Position numbers and translations under genes: made by a program. This document shows, one piece after another, positions 9,892 to 17,762 of a DNA stretch of 64,000 bases (within the stretch, counting starts at the first letter, position 1; each line of letters begins with the position of its first letter). The notes under the pieces were generated by a model, which saw nothing but the letters and a program-made list of their open reading frames with translations, ran no database searches and was not told the DNA's origin. This DNA comes from an uncultured Prevotellaceae bacterium. Lineage in GTDB: Bacteria > Bacteroidota > Bacteroidia > Bacteroidales > Muribaculaceae. The stretch covers positions 32,646-96,645 of the forward strand of contig ONQS01000008.1 in the NCBI GenBank assembly GCA_900320055.1. The letters are read 5' to 3'.

Positions 9892-9949
9892 GGCCGCGGA
9901 TTGCTCGGAGTGTGTAAAATGATTGTCACATCCGCGCTAGTCCGCGGCC
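9892..9949. repeat. Inverted repeat between the two paralogs
   Basis: GGCCGCGGA at 9892-9900 is perfectly complemented by TCCGCGGCC at 9941-9949, enclosing 40 bases that also contain TCCGCG. It lies between the stop of the first paralog and the start at 10006. It could be a partial terminator, an mRNA-stabilising stem that sets the ratio of the two cistrons, or a protein-binding site. There is no T-tract. Confidence 0.5.
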
Positions 9950-10005
9950 TGTCGATGAGTAGTCAACCATCAACCTAACAAATAATTCAAAGAAAGGAAT
10001 CCGAT

Positions 10006-11391
10006 ATGAAACGATCAGTACTTCTAGTTTTGGCCTGGATGGCCTCGATTCTTCCTGTCATGGCAGGAACCGACGGTCAGACTTATCCCGAGGTGAATGG
10101 CCTCAAGATTGTCAACCAGTGGATATTTGACAGGGTGCATAGCGGCACGGCCTATACCAGCGACGCGATTTGCAACCAGCGGGCACGAACGGCCACTATG
10201 GACCAGGGTGTCATCTATGTGGCACGCAGCGAGGAGCGGGCTGTCATTATCGGTAATGACACGATCTCGCAATCGGTCATCCATCGCTTTTCGGCAGTCG
10301 ACGGCTCGCCGCTCGAGGATTTGCCGCTGTATCTGGATGGACAGCCCTACGGGCGCTTCCTGGGTGTAGCCAGCATCGGCAAGGACAGTTTCCACCACAT
10401 TTGGGTGGCCCCGATGACCAGCACCGTGCAGCAGTATGTGCCGGTCTACATGGTGGATACGCAGACGGGCGAACTGACTCTGGTGGTGGAGATGGACAAG
10501 GGTGACGCGCCCCAGCGCACCGACTATCTCGATGTGATGGGCGACCTCACGCTCGAGCAGGCCGAGTGCAACATCATGACTGTGGCTGGTTCAACGGCCG
10601 ATCCGGGCTTCCCCACGCTATATCGCATGCATGCCGATCAGGGGGGTGACTGGGAAGGCGGATTTGATGGTGACCCCTACATGGACATCATCAACTTCTA
10701 TCCCGAGACCAAGACGGGCTTTTCGCTCGCTCCTGTGATCAAAATGATTGAGGGCCCCGACGAGGATAGCCGCTACAGCGGTGAGATGTTCTACATCGAC
10801 TGCTTTGACACCGCTCCTGTGATCTACGACTTCTCGGGATCGGTCATCGACTCGTTTGAGGAGGTGGATCCTGAGTTGTGGCCCCAGTCCACGCCCAATG
10901 GCTGCATCGAGTTCCACATCGATGGCAGAGACTTCCTGGTCTATGTCAATGCCGATATGAATGGTGGTGGACACGGTTGTCAGGCCAACATCTGTGAACT
11001 CGGCGAGGGGCAGGCTCTGGCTGGAATGACCAAGTACTGGAAGATTCCGGCCGACAGTCTGGGCAAGGTTAATGACAGCGGATTGCGTGTTCATTGTTTT
11101 GCTGTGGAGTATGGTGTCGATAGCGAGGGATACGAGGAGGTGACGCTGTTCACCTTCAAGGCCTATAACGGTATGGCCGTCTATAAGATTGGCCGCAATG
11201 TGGATGCAGGACAGACGACGGCTACGGTCGGTGATGTGAATGGCGACGGTGAGGTCAATATCGCCGACGTGAATGCGCTCATCGATATGATTCTGAGAGG
11301 AATCAACGAGCCTTCGGGCGACGTTAATGATGATGGTGAGGTCAATATCGCTGATGTCAGTGCCGTCATCGACATCATTCTTAAGTCATGA
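10006..11391 (+). CDS. Secreted protein of unknown family with paired dockerin-like repeats (paralog 2)
   Basis: This 461-residue protein is the tandem paralog of the one at 8461, colinear from signal peptide (ASILPVMAG) to the two C-terminal dockerin-type repeats (GDVNGDGEVNIADVN and GDVNDDGEVNIADVS). Shared blocks include LKIVNQWIFDRVH/IKIVNLWIQDRAH, AECNIMTV, HADQGGDWEGGFDGDPY and YNGMAVYKIGRNV. The ATG has a good purine-rich site just upstream (AAAGAAAGGA). The stop codon overlaps the start of the downstream phosphodiester glycosidase gene (ATGA, 11388-11391), which implies translational coupling. Divergence between the two copies is spread evenly, so the duplication is not recent. Function unknown; the pair may bind or process two forms of one ligand. 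Confidence 0.88.
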   Translation: MKRSVLLVLAWMASILPVMAGTDGQTYPEVNGLKIVNQWIFDRVHSGTAYTSDAICNQRARTATMDQGVIYVARSEERAVIIGNDTISQSVIHRFSAVDGSPLEDLPLYLDGQPYGRFLGVASIGKDSFHHIWVAPMTSTVQQYVPVYMVDTQTGELTLVVEMDKGDAPQRTDYLDVMGDLTLEQAECNIMTVAGSTADPGFPTLYRMHADQGGDWEGGFDGDPYMDIINFYPETKTGFSLAPVIKMIEGPDEDSRYSGEMFYIDCFDTAPVIYDFSGSVIDSFEEVDPELWPQSTPNGCIEFHIDGRDFLVYVNADMNGGGHGCQANICELGEGQALAGMTKYWKIPADSLGKVNDSGLRVHCFAVEYGVDSEGYEEVTLFTFKAYNGMAVYKIGRNVDAGQTTATVGDVNGDGEVNIADVNALIDMILRGINEPSGDVNDDGEVNIADVSAVIDIILKS

Positions 11392-13766
11392 GCCGGTCAG
11401 TGTTTACAGCGCTGATCGCGGCGCTGCTTTTGGTCCCTGTCACGGCTTCGGCTCGTGACCAGTGGACGATAGGGGATAGGGCCTATGATGTGGATACCCT
11501 CATCTTTCCGCATCTGGCAGGACCAGGCGTGATGGCGGCCAAATATGATATTCCTGCCTTGCCGCTCAAGGTCAGTGTCGTGGAAATGGACCTGACCAAT
11601 CCCTATATCATGATGGAGACCTGCTTGGGTGCCGATAAATCGGTAGGCAGTGAGACACCGGTCAACATGGCTGCGCGTAACAACCGTCCTGGCCATGAGG
11701 TGGTGGGGGCCGTCAATGGTGACTTCTTTATGACCTCGCCGACCAACGAGGTGGGCCTGCCAGTGAGTGGACAGGTGCGTAACGACGAACTGGTGCTGAG
11801 CAGCCATAACAGGGCCTGTCTGGTGCTGGATACCGACAACAGGCCCTATATCGACCGCTTGACGTTTACGGGACAGGTGACCTGCGGCGAGACGTCGTTT
11901 CCGCTCAATCTGGTCAACCGCATGCGTTATGCTTACGAGAACATCGCTGCCAACCAATCCATCCTGTTCACACGCAGTTATGGCCCCACGACCTATGATG
12001 CTTCATCGACGGGAACGATGGTGCTGATCAAGCCTGCAGAAGACCCCTTCCGCTGGCTGGCCAATGGCATGGAACAGTGCATCGTCGAGGATATTTTTGA
12101 GGCCAAGGGCTCGACCGTGATTCCCGATGGCAAGGCCATCCTGTGGCTCAAGGGCACTTATGCCAATTATGCCTCTTCGCTGACTGTTGGCGATGCCATG
12201 AGCATCTCGTTCCGCCTCACACTCAACAGCGAGCCTGGCGATGTCAATATCCATCAACTGATAGGCGGCAGCAACCACATCATCATGCAGAACGGCCAGT
12301 TCATGGAGGATTGGGCCGAGCGTCATCCCCGCACGGCTATCGGCTTCAATGCCGATAGCACACGGCTCTACTTTGTCGTTGTCGATGGGCGCCATCTCAC
12401 CTCTACGGGTGTGACACTCAAGGAGATGAAGGGTATCTTTGACGCCTTGGGCGCTGTTAATGCCGTCAATCTGGATGGTGGCGGTTCGTCATGCATCCTG
12501 GTCAATGATGAGGTGATGAATCATCCCAGCGATGGCCCTGTCAGAGCCGTGGGTAACGGTTGCCTGTTTGTATCGACCGCACCGCCCGACGACGAGATAG
12601 GCCTGATCAGTTTCGAGCCGCGCTGCTACAATCTGTCAATTTCGGCAACCACGTCGTTTGGCGTGTGGGGATATAACCAGTATGGGGTGTTGAAGACGCG
12701 AGACCTGCAGGGCTGCACCTTCACCTGCGATCCGCAGGTGGGCTCCTTCGACGAGCAGGGCGTCTTCCATGCCGTGTCCACGCCAGCCTCAGGCAACCTC
12801 TATGTGACTTACAAGGGCATCACCGCAAGCCAGCGGGTCACCATCATGGAGGCGCAGTGGCAACTCGTGAGCGACAGTGTGGTCATCGATCAGTTTCACC
12901 CCTATGCCATCAACATCTGCGGTGTGAGTGGCTATGGCTTGGACAAGGTGGACCCTTCGGTTGTGGCGTGGACTTCGGCCGATGAGCAAGTCTGCGCCGT
13001 TGATAATCTGGGCATCATCACTGCCGTGACCGATGGCCAGACCTACGTGGGCTCTAGCCATCCCTTGCTGGCCGACTCGTTGCTGGTCAGCGTCGAGAAC
13101 CCCAAGGGGCGCGTCACCACGATCGAGAATGGCCCCATCGATCCCGCATCGTGGGACATCGCGCAGAGTGGTGGCAAGGATAGGGTGGTAACCGCTTTGG
13201 ACAACGGCTTGAAGATTGACTTCCTGGGCGCATCGTCGCGCAACCCCTATATCAAGATATCCAAGGCGTTGCAACTATGGGGATTGCCCGATACCCTGCG
13301 CCTGCGCATAGAGCCTGGCGAGATTCAACTCAAAACGGTGAAAGCACTGCTGCAGAACGCTTATGGCGAGCGAGTCACGGTCGAGTATCCCGCCACGGTG
13401 GGCTTGGATGGCAAATGCGTGATCGACATGCCGGTGACCGGCATTTGCGATGCGGCCGACTTGGGCAACTTCCCCCTGCATCTGGTCTATTATTACATCA
13501 CTTACAACCCGGTAACTACTGGCCAGCCTTACTGCCTCAAGATTCCTGGCATGGAACTCGTCTATGATGCGATGCCGCCCGATGAGCATCCTGTCACTGG
13601 CGATGTCAATCACGATGGTGAGGTCAATATCGCTGATGTTAACGCTCTTATCGATATGATCCTGATGAGTGGCCTAAGTCCCGACGGGGACGTCAACGGA
13701 GACGGGGAGGTCAATATTGCTGATGTCAATGCGGTCATCGATCTCATCCTTAGGGGTGATGTCTGA
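11388..13766 (+). CDS. Secreted NAGPA-type phosphodiester glycosidase with dockerin-like repeats
   Basis: The product (792 residues) has a signal peptide (ALIAALLLVPVTASA) and a phosphodiester glycosidase domain (DUF2233/NAGPA fold) within about residues 60-400. Seen family blocks are GAVNGDFF near residue 106, RHPRTAIGFNAD near 310, VVVDGRH, and NAVNLDGGGSSC near 360-370. Family members release sugars linked through phosphodiesters, such as GlcNAc-1-phosphate diesters, and bacterial ones are tied to exopolysaccharide or wall polymers. A bacterial Ig-like region follows, and the protein ends with two dockerin-type repeats (GDVNHDGEVNIADVN, GDVNGDGEVNIADVN). It is the last gene of the operon that starts at 8461 and overlaps the previous gene by 4 bases. 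The natural substrate is not known. Confidence 0.9.
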   Translation: MSRSVFTALIAALLLVPVTASARDQWTIGDRAYDVDTLIFPHLAGPGVMAAKYDIPALPLKVSVVEMDLTNPYIMMETCLGADKSVGSETPVNMAARNNRPGHEVVGAVNGDFFMTSPTNEVGLPVSGQVRNDELVLSSHNRACLVLDTDNRPYIDRLTFTGQVTCGETSFPLNLVNRMRYAYENIAANQSILFTRSYGPTTYDASSTGTMVLIKPAEDPFRWLANGMEQCIVEDIFEAKGSTVIPDGKAILWLKGTYANYASSLTVGDAMSISFRLTLNSEPGDVNIHQLIGGSNHIIMQNGQFMEDWAERHPRTAIGFNADSTRLYFVVVDGRHLTSTGVTLKEMKGIFDALGAVNAVNLDGGGSSCILVNDEVMNHPSDGPVRAVGNGCLFVSTAPPDDEIGLISFEPRCYNLSISATTSFGVWGYNQYGVLKTRDLQGCTFTCDPQVGSFDEQGVFHAVSTPASGNLYVTYKGITASQRVTIMEAQWQLVSDSVVIDQFHPYAINICGVSGYGLDKVDPSVVAWTSADEQVCAVDNLGIITAVTDGQTYVGSSHPLLADSLLVSVENPKGRVTTIENGPIDPASWDIAQSGGKDRVVTALDNGLKIDFLGASSRNPYIKISKALQLWGLPDTLRLRIEPGEIQLKTVKALLQNAYGERVTVEYPATVGLDGKCVIDMPVTGICDAADLGNFPLHLVYYYITYNPVTTGQPYCLKIPGMELVYDAMPPDEHPVTGDVNHDGEVNIADVNALIDMILMSGLSPDGDVNGDGEVNIADVNAVIDLILRGDV

Positions 13767-13811
13767 CACTGGCGGGTTGGTAACATTTTTTTAAGGTGCC
13801 TGATTGTGAAT

Positions 13812-13823
13812 AATACGCGTATT
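13812..13823. promoter_or_regulatory. Perfect 12-bp palindrome just upstream of cutC
   Basis: AATACGCGTATT is a perfect palindrome that ends 6 bases before the preferred cutC ATG (13830). If it is an operator, it would overlap the ribosome-binding region. No regulator is identified; a chance palindrome is possible. Confidence 0.3.
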
Positions 13824-13829
13824 GCAGTT

Positions 13830-14582
13830 ATGAAACGTGACCAATTGATGGTAGAAGTGTGTGCCAACGGTGTGGAATCATGCATCGCGGCACAGCAGGG
13901 TGGGGCCGACCGTGTGGAATTGTGCGCCGGCATACCCGAGGGCGGCACTACGCCCAGTTATGGCGAAATCAAGGTAGCGCGGCGGGTATTGACCACGACG
14001 CGCCTGCATGTGATTATCCGTCCGCGTGGCGGCGATTTCCTCTATTCCGACTTGGAAGTGGAGCGCATGGCCGCCGACATTGCGGTGTGCCGTGAGTTGG
14101 GCGCTGATGGTGTCGTGTTTGGCTGCCTGAGGGCCGATGGCTCCATCGATGTCGACAAAAACCGCTATCTCATGGAGTGTGCCACAGGGATGAGCGTGAC
14201 CATGCACCGCGCCTTTGACCGTGCGGCCGATCCTGAGCGGGCTTTGGAGCAAATCATCGACTTGGGCTTTGACCGCATTCTCACTTCCGGACAGCAGCCC
14301 AAAGCCATACAGGGGACCGACTTGCTCGCTCGACTCAATCGACAGGCTGCCGGCCGCATCATCCTGATGGCTGGCAGCGGCGTCACCGAGCACAATATCA
14401 AGCAGATCCGGGATCTGACGGGGTTGCGCGAGTTCCACTTCTCGGGACGCGAGTCGCAGGCCAGTGCCATGCAATATGTCAATCCTAATCTGTATATGGG
14501 CCGACCTGGCGCCAACGAGGCCGCTCTGGACTATACCACGGCCCGACGGGTGGCAGACACCATTGCCCAACTGCTCGATTGA
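13830..14582 (+). CDS. cutC: CutC family protein
   Basis: A 250-residue TIM-barrel protein of the CutC family. Seen motifs are VEVCANGVESCIAAQQGGADRVELC at the N-terminus (read from about residue 7), the GGTTPSYG loop, the VIIRPRGGDFLYS strand, GADGVVFGCL, MSVTMHRAFD and ILTSGQQPKA. CutC was named for copper tolerance in E. coli, but its biochemical activity is still uncertain, so the name should not be read as a proven copper function. I prefer the ATG at 13830 over the upstream in-frame GTG at 13806, because family members begin close to the first conserved strand. It stands alone, 64 bases after the glycosidase gene, and ends at a shared bidirectional terminator. Confidence 0.92.
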   Translation: MKRDQLMVEVCANGVESCIAAQQGGADRVELCAGIPEGGTTPSYGEIKVARRVLTTTRLHVIIRPRGGDFLYSDLEVERMAADIAVCRELGADGVVFGCLRADGSIDVDKNRYLMECATGMSVTMHRAFDRAADPERALEQIIDLGFDRILTSGQQPKAIQGTDLLARLNRQAAGRIILMAGSGVTEHNIKQIRDLTGLREFHFSGRESQASAMQYVNPNLYMGRPGANEAALDYTTARRVADTIAQLLD

Positions 14583-14595
14583 CCCTTTGCGCAAA

Positions 14596-14657
14596 CACTA
14601 GAGTGACTGGGTTGACAATATGCCTTGCAAGGCGGTGTCAATCTAGTCACTCTGGTG
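14596..14657. terminator. Bidirectional terminator between cutC and miaA
   Basis: A long hairpin: CACTAGAGTGACT (14596-14608) pairs with AGTCACTCTGGTG (14645-14657), with one G-T pair. An inner part pairs GTTGACA with TGTCAA and closes on the palindrome GCCTTGCAAGGC (14622-14633). It lies between convergent genes, so it can stop transcription in both directions. Confidence 0.8.
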
Positions 14658-14659
14658 TT

Positions 14660-15556
14660 TTATTCTGACAACAGGTCGAGTGCGGTGGCGCAGGCGTCGG
14701 CTGGTGTCACCCAGGTGATTTCGGGGTCACGGCGATACCAGGTGAGTTGCTTCTTGGCATAGACGCGGGTATTCTTCTTGATGCGCTGGATGGCGGTGTC
14801 GCGGTCCATTGTGCCATCAAACAGGGCAAACATTTCCTTCATCCCCACAGTGTTGAGCGAGTTGAGGTGCCGCAGGTGATAGACCGAGCGGGCTTCCTGT
14901 TCCAGACCCGCCTCGATCATGCGGTCCACGCGCTTGTTGATGCGGTCAAACAGTTGTTCTCGATCGGTGTTTAACGCGATTTTCACGATGCGGAAGTCGC
15001 GTTGCTTGGCCATGCCGGTGCGCAGGCTGGAGTAGGGCACGCCCGCCTGTCGGCAGATTTCCACGCCGTGGCACACACGGCTGGTGTTTTTGCGGTCGAT
15101 GGTCGAGGCATATTGCGGGTCGAGTCGCTCCAGTTCCTCGACGAGGCTCGCCAGACCGTGCGTCTGCAGTTTCTCCTTGACGGCGCTGCGCACCTCCGGA
15201 CTGATGTCGGGCAACTGGTCGATGCCTCGGCACACGGCGTCGACATAGAGCATCGATCCGCCGCACATCACGGCATAATCCCCCTGCCTCCATAGCGATG
15301 GCAACAATTCCATCACGTCGCCCTCAAATTGGGCTGCGCTGTAACTCTCTTCCAGGTCCTTAATGGCCACAAAGTGGTGGCGGGCCGCCGCCAGTTCCTC
15401 GGCTGTCGGTGCCGCTGTGCAGATGGGGATGCCGCGATAGATCTGCCGGGAGTCGGCATTGATGATGTCACAATGCAGGTGCTGCGCCAGCGTGATGGCT
15501 GTCGCGGTCTTGCCCACTCCTGTGGGACCTGTGATGACAATCAGCGTCTTGCTCAT
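14660..15556 (-). CDS. miaA: tRNA dimethylallyltransferase
   Basis: MiaA transfers a dimethylallyl group to N6 of A37 in tRNAs that read UNN codons, the first step of the i6A/ms2i6A modification. The 298-residue sequence has the P-loop GPTGVGKT (residues 9-16), the DSRQIYRG block that contacts the tRNA and prenyl donor, CGGSMLYVDA, and the late QLTWYRR motif. Length fits the family (about 300). The start codon overlaps the stop of the upstream AI-2E exporter gene by 4 bases (15553-15556), so the two are translationally coupled and co-transcribed on the minus strand. Confidence 0.96.
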   Translation of the reverse strand: MSKTLIVITGPTGVGKTATAITLAQHLHCDIINADSRQIYRGIPICTAAPTAEELAAARHHFVAIKDLEESYSAAQFEGDVMELLPSLWRQGDYAVMCGGSMLYVDAVCRGIDQLPDISPEVRSAVKEKLQTHGLASLVEELERLDPQYASTIDRKNTSRVCHGVEICRQAGVPYSSLRTGMAKQRDFRIVKIALNTDREQLFDRINKRVDRMIEAGLEQEARSVYHLRHLNSLNTVGMKEMFALFDGTMDRDTAIQRIKKNTRVYAKKQLTWYRRDPEITWVTPADACATALDLLSE

Positions 15557-16749
15557 TGCTCCTCCTTCTCGATGTTGCTGTACTTGTCAACCAGCGAGGA
15601 GGTGAGGGCTAGTGGAGCCTTCTTGTTCTGGACGGGCTTTCGGTCTTTGTAGAGCGGGTTGGGCTGATGCAGCACAAACTCGCAGTAGTAGGAGATGATG
15701 AGGGTGGTCAACGGCAAGCCGATAATCAGGCCGATGAAGCCCAGCACATACACCCACAGCGACAATGACAGGAAGATGATGGCTGGATTGAGTCCCATCT
15801 GTGACTTCATGATAGTGGGAATCAGCACCATGTCCTGAATGATCTGGCAGATGATATAGGCTGCGATCACCCAGGCAAACATGACCCAGAAACTGGCTCC
15901 GGTAGCAGCAGTGGCAACCAGGCACAGAAACGCCGCGATCGGGATAGATATCAGTTGCAGGTAGGGCACCATGTTGAGCAAGCCCACAAACATGCCGAAG
16001 GCTATTGCCATCGGCAACCCGATGATATAGAACTCAATCGCAAATATCACGCCCACAAAGAAGGACACAGCCGCCTGGCCGCGGAAGTAGCGGCTCATCG
16101 TGTCGGCCACGTCGCCAAATATGCGCAACGCTATGCGGCGGTATTTGCCGGGTATGGCTGCCTTGAACCCATGGGATAGTTTGTTAAAGTCCAGCAGGAT
16201 AAAGAACATGTACAGCAGCACGATGAACCATGACACGATGCTGAATATCACGCTCATGGTACCACCAACCACCGACCACGCGCCCGAGGCGGCCTTGTTG
16301 ATCAGATCCATCCACTGCTGCTTGCTGAACAATTCGTTGATTTTCTCCAGGTCGATGTAGCGCTGGATGAATTCGTTGATCTCGGCAGGGACATAGGGGA
16401 TGCGTAACGACGACTTGGCGTAGGCTGCCAACTGCTTGGACATGGCGCCAAACTCATCGATCAGGTAGGGTATGATGAGCCAGCATAGGCCTGTGATCAA
16501 TGCTATGACGATGAGCAGGGCCACCACCACGGCGACGCCACGCGCCTTGATGCGGGCTTTACGTTGCAGCCACTCGACCAGAGGTTCGATGATGTAGGCC
16601 AGAATAAAGCCCACCACAAACGGCATCAGCACCGGGCTCAGGTAATTGACGAGCCACACACCGATGCCCACACTGATGAGGGTCAGCACCATCCTCACCA
16701 CGCGGTCAAAGTCATATTTCTTGGGTTGTTGTACAGTAGTCTGTGCCAT
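15553..16749 (-). CDS. AI-2E family transporter (PerM/TqsA-like membrane protein)
   Basis: A 398-residue polytopic inner-membrane protein. About eight hydrophobic helices are visible: two pairs near the N-terminus (VLTLISVGIGVWLVNYL, LMPFVVGFILAYIIEPLV), a soluble middle region (about 110-160), and a C-terminal bundle with GLLNMVPYLQLI and LSLWVYVLGFIGLIIGLPLT. The family includes exporters linked to autoinducer-2, and other members move Na+/H+ or have unknown substrates, so the transported compound is not known. It is upstream of and coupled to miaA. Upstream of its start lies a long simple-sequence repeat tract (16784-16921) and no clear promoter apart from a possible -7 box at 16922-16929. 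Confidence 0.9.
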   Translation of the reverse strand: MAQTTVQQPKKYDFDRVVRMVLTLISVGIGVWLVNYLSPVLMPFVVGFILAYIIEPLVEWLQRKARIKARGVAVVVALLIVIALITGLCWLIIPYLIDEFGAMSKQLAAYAKSSLRIPYVPAEINEFIQRYIDLEKINELFSKQQWMDLINKAASGAWSVVGGTMSVIFSIVSWFIVLLYMFFILLDFNKLSHGFKAAIPGKYRRIALRIFGDVADTMSRYFRGQAAVSFFVGVIFAIEFYIIGLPMAIAFGMFVGLLNMVPYLQLISIPIAAFLCLVATAATGASFWVMFAWVIAAYIICQIIQDMVLIPTIMKSQMGLNPAIIFLSLSLWVYVLGFIGLIIGLPLTTLIISYYCEFVLHQPNPLYKDRKPVQNKKAPLALTSSLVDKYSNIEKEEQ

Positions 16750-16783
16750 ATCTCTTCATTGCTGGTTGTTATTTGTATATTTG

Positions 16784-16921
16784 TATAGTTGTGAAGTTGT
16801 TAGTTGTATAGTTGTGAAGTTGTTAGTTGTATAGTTGTGTAGTTGTATAGTTGTTAGTTGTGTAGTTGTCACTAAGAACTAAAAACTAAAAACTAACAAC
16901 TAAAAACTAAAAACTAACAAC
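16784..16921. repeat. Simple-sequence tract with tandem GTTGTTAGTT and inverted AACTAAC repeats
   Basis: On the given strand the left half is made of 23-bp units beginning TATAGTTGTGAAGTTG (starts at 16784, 16807 and 16830), then shorter ones to about 16870. The right half (16875-16921) is made of AACTAAAAACTAAAAACTAAC-like units of about 21 bp. The two halves are broadly complementary (GTTAGTT against AACTAAC), so the tract can fold into one imperfect hairpin. It separates the AI-2E transporter gene start from the end of the exonuclease gene and carries no gene. Slippage-prone; any regulatory effect on the transporter operon is speculation. Confidence 0.8.
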
Positions 16922-16929
16922 CAAAACTA

Positions 16930-17682
16930 TTAACTGATCTCCAACTCCACGGGGCAGTGGTCGCTGCCATAGATCTCGGTGTGGATTTTTGCACTGGTGA
17001 GCCGATCCTGGAGCCGGTTGCTTGTCAGGAAGTAGTCGATGCGCCATCCCGCATTTTTCTCGCGCGCCTTGAAGCGGTAACTCCACCACGAGTAGACGTC
17101 GGTCACATCGGGGTTGAAAAAGCGCCATGTATCGGTAAATCCCGCATCGAGCAGGGCCGTCATCTTTGCCCGCTCCTCGTCGGTGAAGCCGGCGTTCTTA
17201 CGGTTGGTCTTGGGATTCTTCAGGTCGATTTCCTGATGCGCAACATTCAGGTCGCCGCACACGATCACGGGCTTCTTCTCGTCCAGTTGCAGCAGATAGG
17301 CGCGAAAGTCATCTTCCCAGTTCATGCGGTAGTCCAGGCGGCGCAGGCCGTCTTGGCTATTGGGCGTGTAGCAGGTCACCAGGTAGAAGTCTGGCATCTC
17401 CAGTGTGATGACGCGGCCCTCATGGTCGTGCTCATCGATGCCGATGCCATAAGTCACATTCAGCGGCTCGTGGCGGCTGTAGATGGCCGTGCCCGAGTAG
17501 CCCTTCTTATCGGCATAGTTCCAGTAGGAGCGGTAACCGTCAAATTCCAAGTCCAGTTGTCCAGCCTGCATCTTGGTTTCCTGCAGGCAGAAGAAGTCGG
17601 CATCGAGTTCCTTAAAGATGTCGCCGAAGCCCTTGCCCACTACGGCCCTCAGGCCGTTTACGTTCCACGAGATGAATTTCAT
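16930..17682 (-). CDS. xth: Exonuclease III-type AP endonuclease
   Basis: The 250-residue enzyme belongs to the ExoIII/APE1 family, which nicks DNA at abasic sites and removes 3' blocks during base-excision repair. All family motifs are visible: [10 protein letters not shown] at the start, LQETK with the metal-binding Glu (about residue 35), [22 protein letters not shown] with the catalytic Asp and Asn, [16 protein letters not shown], and the terminal GSDHCPVEL with the general base His. Length is usual. It is transcribed divergently from the pseudouridine synthase gene at 17763, with its own promoter at 17707-17714. Confidence 0.96.
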   Translation of the reverse strand: MKFISWNVNGLRAVVGKGFGDIFKELDADFFCLQETKMQAGQLDLEFDGYRSYWNYADKKGYSGTAIYSRHEPLNVTYGIGIDEHDHEGRVITLEMPDFYLVTCYTPNSQDGLRRLDYRMNWEDDFRAYLLQLDEKKPVIVCGDLNVAHQEIDLKNPKTNRKNAGFTDEERAKMTALLDAGFTDTWRFFNPDVTDVYSWWSYRFKAREKNAGWRIDYFLTSNRLQDRLTSAKIHTEIYGSDHCPVELEIS

Positions 17683-17706
17683 TTCAGCGTTTTTTGGTTA
17701 ATTCTG

Positions 17707-17714
17707 CAAATATA
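17707..17714 (-). promoter_or_regulatory. -7 promoter box for xth
   Basis: Read on the minus strand the site is TATATTTG, an exact match to the Bacteroidetes -7 consensus, 24 bases upstream of the xth ATG. No clear TTTG element is seen at the usual distance. Confidence 0.55.
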
Positions 17715-17749
17715 CTGCTAAAAGCGCTTATCTTGAAAATTAAATGACG

Positions 17750-17757
17750 TAATTTTG
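17750..17757 (+). promoter_or_regulatory. -7 promoter box for the RluA-type gene, close to its start codon
   Basis: TAATTTTG is an exact consensus match and ends only 5 bases before the ATG at 17763. A transcript from it would have almost no 5' leader. Confidence 0.55.
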
Positions 17758-17762
17758 CAGCA

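Noticed and set aside
13806-13829. Upstream GTG start for cutC
   Set aside because: It would add eight residues before the conserved N-terminal strand and put the palindrome in coding sequence; the ATG at 13830 fits the family better, though the GTG is not excluded.
16776-16783. -7 box TATATTTG on the plus strand in the simple-sequence tract
   Set aside because: There is no gene downstream on that strand; the match is expected by chance in such T-rich repeats.
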